This document shows, piece after piece, positions 1 through 6,331 of a stretch of DNA of 15,875 nucleotides. The translations under genes were made by a program, and so were the position numbers. Position 1 is the stretch's first letter. Each line of letters begins with the position of its first letter. Origin of the DNA: Verrucomicrobiales bacterium (GTDB lineage Bacteria > Verrucomicrobiota > Verrucomicrobiia > Methylacidiphilales > JAAUTS01); assembly GCA_031279715.1 (NCBI GenBank), contig JAITHY010000217.1, positions 1 to 15,875 of the forward strand, read 5' to 3'. The notes below the pieces were generated by a model, which was not told the origin of the DNA, did not search any database, and saw only the letters and a list, made by a program, of their open reading frames with translations.

Positions 1-284
1 CACATCCCGCTGACAATGACCGCGCCCACCGCCAGCAATGATAACAACCGCCCGCAAACAGCGATATCTTGCCCGTCCGCCAGCCGCAGCGCCCTCGCCA
101 CCGCGTCCACCAACTCCAGCATCAGCGGCGGATGGCGCAGATTCCAGGCATTATCAAGAATTTGCAACACCTTCGTCGGCTCGTCATTGTGATATCCCCA
201 GCCAAAATGAATTTGCGGCAGGCCAGCCCACAGCAACACCGCCAGCCATGCCGCCGCCAGCCCAAAGGTCAACCGCGCGCTCAC
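1..284 (-). CDS. GT39/ArnT-like membrane glycosyltransferase, N-terminal part (runs off window)
   Basis: A minus-strand reading frame opens with GTG at 284 and stays open for 94 codons to the window edge. The GTG overlaps the SUI1-gene stop as GTGA, and GGGGGAG lies about 8 nt upstream as a ribosome binding site, which decides the start. The peptide begins with a hydrophobic segment (about residues 5-24), followed by FGWGYHNDEPTKVLQ and NLRHPPLMLE. A first transmembrane helix followed by an acidic DE motif and a later HPP is the usual opening of GT39/PMT/ArnT-type enzymes, which move sugars from polyprenyl-phosphate donors on the outer face of the inner membrane. Only the N-terminus is visible, so family membership is inferred. 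Translational coupling suggests co-expression with the SUI1 gene, though no functional link is evident. Confidence 0.6.
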   Translation of the reverse strand, partial: MSARLTFGLAAAWLAVLLWAGLPQIHFGWGYHNDEPTKVLQILDNAWNLRHPPLMLELVDAVARALRLADGQDIAVCGRLLSLLAVGAVIVSGM

Positions 285-649
285 GCCCGCACTCCCCCGA
301 CACGGAACCCCCATTCCTCCAGCAGCGCCGCCACTTTCGCGGGCTGGTCACCTTGAATTTCTATCTCCCTCCCGCGCACCGTCCCGCCGCAGCCGCAACT
401 CTTGCGCAAGCGCCGCGCGACTCTCCCAATCTCATCGTCAGCGATTTCCGGCGGAATGGCGCCCACCACCACCACCGCCTTCCCGCCGCGATGCGCCGTT
501 TCGCGCCGCAACACAACACGCCTCGCGGCCGCTGACGTCGTGACTGTCAGCGGTTCGTCCGTACCCCCTGGCAAACCATCCGCGTCCAGCCCCGCAAACG
601 GATTTTGCAAGCCGCTGATGGTGTTGCCGGACACGTCGATTTTTTTCAT
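281..649 (-). CDS. SUI1/eIF1-like (YciH-type) translation initiation factor
   Basis: A 122-residue protein counted from ATG at 649. An in-frame extension to 718 exists, but it would run through the extragenic repeat. The C-terminal half (about 57-122) carries the SUI1 signature: KAVVVVGAIP, then LRKSCGCGGTVRG with its basic loop, then IEIQGDQPAKV and a terminal GF. Bacterial SUI1 proteins resemble eIF1 and E. coli YciH, which binds the small ribosomal subunit and affects start-site fidelity. The N-terminal half (NPFAGLDADGLP) is the low-complexity linker often seen in this family. There is no clear Shine-Dalgarno sequence; TAAAAT lies 5 nt before the ATG. The gene holds an inverted pair of the dispersed motif at 530-552. 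Confidence 0.87.
   Translation of the reverse strand: MKKIDVSGNTISGLQNPFAGLDADGLPGGTDEPLTVTTSAAARRVVLRRETAHRGGKAVVVVGAIPPEIADDEIGRVARRLRKSCGCGGTVRGREIEIQGDQPAKVAALLEEWGFRVGGVRA
530..552. repeat. Inverted pair of the dispersed CGCTGAC motif
   Basis: CGCTGAC at 530-536 and GTCAGCG at 546-552 face each other across a 9-nt spacer inside the SUI1 gene. The two arms are translated in different frames (S-A and L-T), so the symmetry is not imposed by protein sequence. Confidence 0.8.
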
Positions 650-654
650 GTCCG

Positions 655-737
655 ATTTTAACCACGGATAACCCCGCCGCACACTGCTAAAAAAAACAAA
701 AAATCCGTGTTTATCCATGCCCCTCCGTGGTTAAAAT
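655..737. repeat. 14-bp inverted repeat upstream of two divergent genes
   Basis: TCCGTGGTTAAAAT is present on the minus strand (plus coordinates 655-668) just before the SUI1-gene ATG and again on the plus strand (724-737) just before the M20-peptidase ATG. Both copies are exact and end 5-6 nt from the start codon. The DNA between is A-rich and includes the related phrase ATCCGTGTTTATCCATG (about 703-719). It may be a mobile or duplicated extragenic phrase that supplies a -10 element to each gene. I recall similar phrases from Verrucomicrobia-type genomes, but this was not searched. Confidence 0.75.
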
Positions 738-743
738 AAAATC
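724..743 (+). promoter_or_regulatory. Candidate leaderless -10 element of the M20 peptidase gene
   Basis: TAAAAT at 732-737 ends 6 nt before the ATG at 744, so transcription would start at or next to the start codon. No Shine-Dalgarno sequence and no convincing -35 box are seen. The same spacing occurs at the SUI1 gene (minus strand, 655-660) and at the lipoate ligase gene (13591-13596). Confidence 0.45.
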
Positions 744-2081
744 ATGACCGACCACCTGAGCGACCTCTTCGCCTTCCTCCGCATCCCCAGCGTTTCCACA
801 GATTCCGCCCGCCGCGCCGACCTGCGCCAATGCGCGTCATGGCTCGCGGATAAATTCACCGCCATCGGCCTGACCGCCCAAATCCACCAAACTCCCGGCC
901 ACCCCATCGTCAGCGCCCGAAACCGGCGCCGCGCAGACCGTCGCACCGTGCTGATTTACGGGCATTACGACGTGCAACCCGTTGACCCGCTGACACTGTG
1001 GCGCGGCGACCCGTTTGAACCGACGCTCAGCGCCGACGGCGTCATCACCGCGCGAGGCGCGACGGACAACAAGGGCCAAATCCTCGCCCACATCCTCGGC
1101 GTCGCCGAAACCATCGCCGCTGACGGTGACCTGCCGCTGAACATCATCTTTCTCGTCGAGGGCGAGGAAGAAATCGGCAGCCCGCACCTCGCCGCCTTCC
1201 TGCGCGAGCACCGCGACGAACTCGCGTGCGACATCATCGCCATCAGCGACACCGGCATGATTGAACCCAATCGCGGCACGCTGACTTACGGTTTGCGCGG
1301 CATCGCCTGCCTTGAACTCACTGTCAGCGGCCCGGACAAGGACTTGCACTCCGGTATTTACGGCGGCGCGGTCGCCAATCCGCTGACAGTCATCTCCCGC
1401 CTCGTCGCCACCTTGCACGACGCTGCCGGTCACGTCACCATCAGCGGTTTTTACGACGACGTCGCCCCGCTGGAACCATGGGAACGCGCCGCCTGGGCGA
1501 AACTGCCGATGCGCGACACCGATTTGCTCAAACTCACCGGCGCGCCGGCGCTGGCGCCCGAACAAGGTTACACCGCCCTTGAATGCGCGTGGGGCCGCCC
1601 CACCGCCGAACTCAACGGCCTGTACGGCGGCTATCAGGGCGAAGGCTCCAAAACCGTCATCCCCGCCGAGGCTCACGCCAAAATCAGTTTCCGCCTCGTC
1701 CCGGACCAAGACCCAATAAAAATCCTCTCACTCGCGGAACAGCATTGCCGAAAACACTGCCCGCCCGGCGTGACGCTGACCGTGACGCGCGGACATTCCG
1801 GCGCCGCTTACCGCCTCGACCCCGACACCGCCTTTGGCCGTGCCGCGCAACGCGCGCTGACACTGGCGTTCCCCGGAAAAACTCCCGCCTTGGTGCGCGA
1901 GGGCGGCAGCATCCCCATCGTCAGCGACTTCAAAAAAATCCTCGGCGCGGACACGCTGTTGCTGGGCCTGGCGCTGCCCGATGCGAGAATCCACTCACCC
2001 AATGAAACGTTCACCGTGGAAAATTTCGAGGGCGGCATCCGTTTGAACAAAATCCTGTTGCGCGAACTAGCGCGGGCGTGA
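744..2081 (+). CDS. M20 family metallo-dipeptidase
   Basis: A 445-residue cytosolic-type peptidase with the full M20 two-zinc site. By comparison with carnosinase-type enzymes, the ligands are H74 and D76 (YGHYDVQPV), bridging D108 (ATDNKGQ), the catalytic Glu-ligand pair E142/E143 (VEGEEEIGS), D169 (ISDTGM) and C-terminal H417 (IHSPNE). H202 in DLHSG falls in the dimerisation domain that completes the neighbouring active site. Length and motifs fit the CNDP-like dipeptidase branch, which removes an N-terminal residue from dipeptides or short peptides; DapE/ArgE-type substrates cannot be excluded. The gene is divergent from the SUI1 gene and convergent with glmM, 6 nt from its stop. It has no signal peptide or ribosome binding site. 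It carries nine exact copies of the dispersed motif and favours C-ending codons. Confidence 0.9.
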   Translation: MTDHLSDLFAFLRIPSVSTDSARRADLRQCASWLADKFTAIGLTAQIHQTPGHPIVSARNRRRADRRTVLIYGHYDVQPVDPLTLWRGDPFEPTLSADGVITARGATDNKGQILAHILGVAETIAADGDLPLNIIFLVEGEEEIGSPHLAAFLREHRDELACDIIAISDTGMIEPNRGTLTYGLRGIACLELTVSGPDKDLHSGIYGGAVANPLTVISRLVATLHDAAGHVTISGFYDDVAPLEPWERAAWAKLPMRDTDLLKLTGAPALAPEQGYTALECAWGRPTAELNGLYGGYQGEGSKTVIPAEAHAKISFRLVPDQDPIKILSLAEQHCRKHCPPGVTLTVTRGHSGAAYRLDPDTAFGRAAQRALTLAFPGKTPALVREGGSIPIVSDFKKILGADTLLLGLALPDARIHSPNETFTVENFEGGIRLNKILLRELARA

Positions 2082-2087
2082 CGGAAT

Positions 2088-3458
2088 TTATTTCTTCCCG
2101 CCCAGCGAACTGTTGACGGCCTGCAACACCGGCCACGCCAATTCTTCCAAACGGTCACCGTCAGCGCTTTCCAGCAGGACGCGGATTTTGTTCTCGGTCC
2201 CGGAGTAACGGATAAAAATCCGGCCCCGGCCGCCAAGTTTTCGTTCCACGGTTTTGATGACCTCCTGTAATTTTGGCAATTGTTCCAGCGGAATTTTCCG
2301 GCTCACGGGGATGTTGTACAATTTTTGCGGATACTTCCTCATCACCCGCCGCAACTCTTTCAATGGCCGCTTCGTTTGCAAACTCACCTGCAAGACTTGC
2401 AGCGCGCTCAGCAAGCCGTCGCCGGACGGCGCGTGGTCAAGAAACAGAAAGTGTCCCGATTGCTCGCCGCCGACGGTGAATCCTTCCCCGCGCATTTTGG
2501 CCAGCACATAGCGGTCGCCCACCTCGGTGCGCACCACGCTGCCGCCGGCGCTGACGATGACCTCGTCCAGGCCGCGATTGCTCATCACCGTCGCCACGAT
2601 GGATTTTTTCGGCAGCGCGTTTTTTTTCAGCAAATGCGCGCCGACAATGGCGAGGATTTCGTCGCCGTCCAGCATCTCGCCGTCCTCGTCCACCATAATC
2701 AGACGGTCAGCGTCGCCGTCCAATCCGATGCCCATCGCGCCGGCATGTTGTTTCACCGCCGCTTGCAAGGCCTCGGGATGCGTGCTGCCGCAACCGGCGT
2801 TGATGTTCGCGCCGTCCGGCTCACAACCGATTTTCTCAACCTTGGCGCCGTAGTTCTGCAAAATGTACACCGCCCCGCTCCACGCCGCGCCATTGGCGGC
2901 GTCCAGCACGATGGTTTGCCCCGCCAGGGAAAAATCCGCAGGCACGGTCCGTGCCAGCGCCTGGCGGTACATTTCCAGGTAAATCGGTTGCGCGCCAAAT
3001 TCCATGACCTCCGGAATTTCGTACGACAACGGCGGGACCTCGGTGATTGTTTCAATGAGTTTTTCAATCCTCAACTCATCATCATCAGCGAGCTTGAAAC
3101 CCTCGCGGTCAAAAAACTTGACGCCGTTGTCCGCGTTGTCGTTGTGCGAGGCGCTGATCATGATGCCCGCGTTCGCGCCAATGCCCGTGACCAGCAGCGA
3201 CACCGCGCCGGAGGGCACCACGCCGAGCCGCGTCACCTCCGCGCCGCCCGCGAGCAGGCCGCGGCACAGCGCGTCCTCCAGCACGCAGCCGGACGCCCGC
3301 GTGTCACGCCCGACGATGAGCAGCGGTGTTTTTTTCGCCACGGCAAAATGGCGCGCGGCGGCGTGACCCACACGCCAGACAAATTCCGGCGTCATCGGCT
3401 CAACGCCGTATTTTGCACGGATGCCGTCCGTGCCAAACCACTGGCGTTGCGCCGTCAT
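2088..3458 (-). CDS. glmM: Phosphoglucosamine mutase GlmM
   Basis: A 456-residue full-length alpha-D-phosphohexomutase. GlmM converts glucosamine-6-phosphate to glucosamine-1-phosphate for UDP-GlcNAc, the precursor of peptidoglycan and lipid A. Visible elements in order: FGTDGIR near residues 8-14; the phosphoserine loop ISASHN with S104; the Mg-binding loop DGDADR with D247, D249 and D251; the sugar-binding GGEQSGH; and the C-terminal phosphate-binding RYSGTENKIR. The ATG overlaps the cdaA stop as ATGA, and GGAG lies about 9 nt upstream, so the start is secure. Pairing with cdaA is functionally meaningful: in Firmicutes GlmM binds CdaA and inhibits c-di-AMP synthesis. One copy of the dispersed motif (2706-2712) overlaps the codons of the DADR metal loop. 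Confidence 0.95.
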   Translation of the reverse strand: MTAQRQWFGTDGIRAKYGVEPMTPEFVWRVGHAAARHFAVAKKTPLLIVGRDTRASGCVLEDALCRGLLAGGAEVTRLGVVPSGAVSLLVTGIGANAGIMISASHNDNADNGVKFFDREGFKLADDDELRIEKLIETITEVPPLSYEIPEVMEFGAQPIYLEMYRQALARTVPADFSLAGQTIVLDAANGAAWSGAVYILQNYGAKVEKIGCEPDGANINAGCGSTHPEALQAAVKQHAGAMGIGLDGDADRLIMVDEDGEMLDGDEILAIVGAHLLKKNALPKKSIVATVMSNRGLDEVIVSAGGSVVRTEVGDRYVLAKMRGEGFTVGGEQSGHFLFLDHAPSGDGLLSALQVLQVSLQTKRPLKELRRVMRKYPQKLYNIPVSRKIPLEQLPKLQEVIKTVERKLGGRGRIFIRYSGTENKIRVLLESADGDRLEELAWPVLQAVNSSLGGKK

Positions 3459-4237
3459 GAATTTGTCTCCGTGGGTTCACCGTCAGCGGGCAGGGTTTTG
3501 ACTTTCTTCGGCAATAACAATTCCGTCAGCCGCTGCCGCAGTTCGTCGTGCGTCAAATTCCGCTCCAGCACGCCCTTGAAAGCGATGGAAATCTCCCCGC
3601 GCTCTTCCGAGAGGACGACAACGACGACATCGGACTCGCCGGAAAATCCCAGCGCCGCGCGGTGCCTCAAGCCGAGGTTGCGGTCCAAGTCCTGCCGCAC
3701 CGTCAGCGGGAAAATACAACCCGCCACAAGAATTTTATCGCCGCTGATGATGACCCCGCCGTCGTGCAACGGCGTGCGGTCGGTAAAAATCGTCGCGAGC
3801 AATTCCTCCGTCACCTTGCCATCGACGGCGACGCCGTTTTCATGAATGGCGCGGTTGGTGGGCCGGCGCTCCACCGCGATGAGCGCGCCGAAATCCTTGT
3901 CTTGCAATTGCGCGACACAGCGCACGATGTGTTCAATGACAAAACTCTGGTTGGCCTTGCCTCGCTGGAAAATGCTTTCCCCGACGCCGACGAACAGCCG
4001 CCGCAACTCCGGCTGGAACACCACCATCAGCGCCACAATGATGAACCAATAGGAATCAAGCAAAAACTGCCTGATGAGATCCAGCTTGAAAATGAACACC
4101 AGCGCGATGAGCACGGCAAACAGCATCCCCGCGCCAACAAACGCCATGCCGCCGCGCGTGCCGCGAAAAGTGCGATACAAATACCACACCGCCGTCAGAA
4201 TGATGACAATCTCCAAAATGATTCTAAGCGAATCCAT
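3455..4237 (-). CDS. cdaA: Diadenylate cyclase CdaA (DisA_N domain)
   Basis: This membrane-bound enzyme condenses two ATP into cyclic di-AMP. From ATG 4237 it has 260 residues, close to the family's usual length. A GTG at 4276 would add 13 residues but lacks family-like sequence. Three N-terminal hydrophobic helices (about 5-20, 32-50, 60-74) end in VVFQPELRR, the typical CdaA junction. The catalytic domain shows PLHDGGVI (159-161; most relatives have DGA) and LGLRHRAALG with RHR at 191-193. The C-terminal tail is short and charged. The gene overlaps glmM by 4 nt; cdaR/ybbR, which normally sits between them in Firmicutes, is missing. Most of the gene lies in the stretch free of the dispersed motif. 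Confidence 0.93.
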   Translation of the reverse strand: MDSLRIILEIVIILTAVWYLYRTFRGTRGGMAFVGAGMLFAVLIALVFIFKLDLIRQFLLDSYWFIIVALMVVFQPELRRLFVGVGESIFQRGKANQSFVIEHIVRCVAQLQDKDFGALIAVERRPTNRAIHENGVAVDGKVTEELLATIFTDRTPLHDGGVIISGDKILVAGCIFPLTVRQDLDRNLGLRHRAALGFSGESDVVVVVLSEERGEISIAFKGVLERNLTHDELRQRLTELLLPKKVKTLPADGEPTETNS

Positions 4238-4414
4238 GATTACATCATGTTCGTCCCCGGTGAATATTTCAAGCACCGAGTGAAGCTCTCGGCACCTTTT
4301 ACTGACAATGCCGCCGCCGGTATCGGCGAAAAAGTTATCCGTCAGTTGAAATCCGTGGAAACACGCTGTGAGGCTGTCGTTCCGGTCTCTTGCATGGCGC
4401 CAAGGGATTTTTGT

Positions 4415-4981
4415 TTATTCCATTGGGTAGATGGTTTCGATGTGTTCCAGGATAACGTGCATGATCCAGGTGTGGATTTCTTGCGCGCGGGCGGTGTTGT
4501 TGGTGGGGACAATGATGGCGTGGTCGCTGATGCCCCCGGCTTCTCCACCGGTTTTGCCCAGGAGGCTGATGGTGGTCAGGTTCAGCCTTCGGGCGGTTTG
4601 GATGGCGCGGATGATGTTGGCGGAGTTTCCGCTGCCGCTGAAGGTGACGAGGAGATCGCCGGATTGACCCAAACCCTCGATTTGGCGGGAGAAAACGGCG
4701 TCGTATCCCCAGTCGTTGGCAATGCAGGTCAGGGCGGTGACATCAGCGGCCAGGCTGATTGCGGGGAGGGAACGACGACTGCCGCGGTAGCGGCCGATGA
4801 ATTCCTCGGCCATGTGGAGGGCATCAGCGGCGCTGCCACCGTTGCCGCAGGTGAGAATTTTGTTGCCTCGTTGAAAACATTGTTCAAACAGGGGGAGAAG
4901 CGCCTCGACTTGTGGTAAAAATTGCTCGAAAGTTTCGACGGTTTGCTTAAGCTCGTGGTATTGTTGCTGGATGAGGCTCAT
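4415..4981 (-). CDS. gmhA: Sedoheptulose-7-phosphate isomerase GmhA (SIS domain)
   Basis: A 188-residue single SIS-domain protein from ATG 4981. An upstream in-frame extension to 5047 would overlap the divergent lptF and is less likely. GmhA turns sedoheptulose-7-phosphate into glycero-manno-heptose-7-phosphate, the first step of LPS inner-core heptose synthesis. The phosphate-binding CGNGGSAADALHMAEE (45-60) with the family Glu, then DWGYDAVFSRQ, TFSGSGNSANI (113-123) and the C-terminal EIHTWIMHVILEHIE (168-182) with its histidines are all present. DiaA, a related SIS protein that binds DnaA, is an alternative, but the E/H pattern favours GmhA. No strong ribosome binding site is seen. Codons lean to G-ending forms, unlike the M20 gene, and no exact copy of the dispersed motif is present. 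Confidence 0.85.
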   Translation of the reverse strand: MSLIQQQYHELKQTVETFEQFLPQVEALLPLFEQCFQRGNKILTCGNGGSAADALHMAEEFIGRYRGSRRSLPAISLAADVTALTCIANDWGYDAVFSRQIEGLGQSGDLLVTFSGSGNSANIIRAIQTARRLNLTTISLLGKTGGEAGGISDHAIIVPTNNTARAQEIHTWIMHVILEHIETIYPME

Positions 4982-5014
4982 GGGTTGGAGTGTACCAAGC
5001 GTTGGGAGTTTGTC

Positions 5015-6163
5015 ATGAAGATTATGGATCGTTATTTGTTGACGCATTTACTGCTGCCGTTCGGGTTTTGCCTGGTGAGTCTGTTTTGCATGTTCGTGAT
5101 TATTGATTTGTTCGGGTCGATGGATGACTTTCTCAGCGCGCGGACGCCGTTGGTGGATGTGGCGCACATTTATGTGATTATGTTCGGGCAGGTGGCGCCG
5201 CTGGTGATTCCGTTTGCGTTTTTTCTGGCGAGTGTTTATTTGCTGGCCAATTTGGCGGCGCACAAGGAGTTGGTGGCGTTGATGGCGGCTGGGGTGAGTT
5301 TGGGACGGTTGGTGGTGCCGTTTTTTGTGGTGGCGCTGGGGTTGTCGGCGGTGGAATGGTATCTTTATCTGGATCTGGCGCCGACAGCGGCGGCGCGGCG
5401 TGAGATGTTGATGCAACAGTGGGCGAAGAAGAAGAAGCCCGTGAATGTGTTCACCGGGGTGGTGTATAAGAATCCGCAGACGGGGGTGATGTGGTATTTG
5501 CAGGAGTTGAACACGATGAACGGGACATTGACGCAGGCGGAGATTAGCGTGCCGAATCAGGCGGGGGGGGAGAGGGAGAAATATTTTATCGCGCGCGGGA
5601 ATTATCGGGATGGGTATTGGGACTTGGTGGGAGTGCGGCGCATTTCGTTTGAGGAAAAAGATGGGCGCGGGCAGCCGTTGGTGGAGAATTTGGGGCAGTT
5701 GAACGCTCATTTTTTGAAAGAGTCGCCACGGCAACTGGCGGCGACGTTGCTCAAACCGGAAAATTATCCATGGCGGGAATTGTACAATTTTATCACGTCG
5801 CCGTACCAACCGTCGGCGCCGCGCATGGCGCCGTACCGGACGGAGTATTTTCACCGACTGGCGGATCCGTTGCTGACGCCGCTGTTGTGTTTGTTCGCGT
5901 TTGCGCTGAGTATCGTGCATGAACGGAAAAACCAGGCGGTGGCGCTGGTGAATTGCCTGTTGATTTTGGTGTCGCTGTTTGTGATGTCGAAGATTTGCAT
6001 CGCCATGGGGAACCGCAGCCGTTTGACGTCGGAGCTGGCCGGATGGCTGCCGATGATTACGTACGGCGGGATGGCGATAGGACTGTTCGTGTGGCGGGTG
6101 GGACTGTGGTGGGAATTGGTGCATCTATTTAAGAAGCGTGACCGGCGGCTGGCGGAAGCTTGA
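5015..6163 (+). CDS. LptF/LptG-family LPS export permease
   Basis: A 382-residue inner-membrane permease of the YjgP/YjgQ family, which pairs with LptB and a second permease to extract LPS for export to the outer membrane. The start at 5015 is fixed by GGGAG 6 nt upstream; a longer frame from 4922 runs antisense through gmhA and is rejected. The N-terminal MDRYLLTHLLLPFGF is typical. Hydrophobic segments lie at about 12-33, 60-82 and 97-120, then a long soluble beta-jellyroll (about 125-275), then C-terminal helices beginning at RLADPLLTPLLCLFAFALS. Whether it is LptF or LptG cannot be decided; the partner is not in the window. It is strongly biased to TTG, GTG and GCG codons, with no copies of the dispersed motif in either form. 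Confidence 0.85.
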   Translation: MKIMDRYLLTHLLLPFGFCLVSLFCMFVIIDLFGSMDDFLSARTPLVDVAHIYVIMFGQVAPLVIPFAFFLASVYLLANLAAHKELVALMAAGVSLGRLVVPFFVVALGLSAVEWYLYLDLAPTAAARREMLMQQWAKKKKPVNVFTGVVYKNPQTGVMWYLQELNTMNGTLTQAEISVPNQAGGEREKYFIARGNYRDGYWDLVGVRRISFEEKDGRGQPLVENLGQLNAHFLKESPRQLAATLLKPENYPWRELYNFITSPYQPSAPRMAPYRTEYFHRLADPLLTPLLCLFAFALSIVHERKNQAVALVNCLLILVSLFVMSKICIAMGNRSRLTSELAGWLPMITYGGMAIGLFVWRVGLWWELVHLFKKRDRRLAEA

Positions 6164-6229
6164 AATGGACGTGGGCGGGTATTTCAGTCTTGCTCTTTCA
6201 CCTTGCGGCTTTTACCTTGGAATTTTCAT

Positions 6230-6311
6230 GGGCTTGTGGTGAAATTGGCAGACACGCAAGACTTAGGATCTTGTGCTTAATTGCGTGCGGGTTCAAATCC
6301 CGCCAAGCCCA
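6230..6311 (+). tRNA. tRNA-Leu(UAG)
   Basis: An 82-nt class II tRNA. The acceptor stem GGGCTTG (6230-6236) pairs with CAAGCCC (6304-6310), with discriminator A6311. The D arm is GTGGTGAAATTGGCAGACAC. The anticodon stem CAAGA/TCTTG encloses the loop CTTAGGA, giving anticodon TAG at 6264-6266. There is a short extra arm, and the T arm GCGGG-TTCAAAT-CCCGC spans 6287-6303. CCA is not encoded. It lies 66 nt after lptF on the same strand, so it could be read through from it or have its own promoter. Confidence 0.96.
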
Positions 6312-6331
6312 CTCTTTGGCCGATCCGTTCG

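Noticed and set aside
2072..2116. GGGCG/CGCCC arms around the convergent M20 and glmM stops as a shared terminator
   Set aside because: The stem is only 5 bp with a loop of more than 20 nt and no proper T run.
2280..3845. A 521-residue plus-strand frame opposite glmM and cdaA
   Set aside because: It is antisense to two well-supported genes, is rich in His/Arg/Gln as shadow frames of GC-rich genes are, and shows no domain.
4312..4332. Hairpin CGCCG-GTAT-CGGCG followed by AAAA between gmhA and cdaA
   Set aside because: Both flanking genes are on the minus strand, where the sequence after the hairpin is not T-rich, so it does not look like their terminator.
4922..5014. A 31-residue N-terminal extension of the LptF-type permease
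   Set aside because: It lies antisense to gmhA, lacks family similarity, and GGGAG is correctly placed before the ATG at 5015.
6230..6331. tRNA-Leu as an integration site for a mobile island
   Set aside because: No integrase is adjacent and no second copy of the tRNA 3' end was seen in the window.
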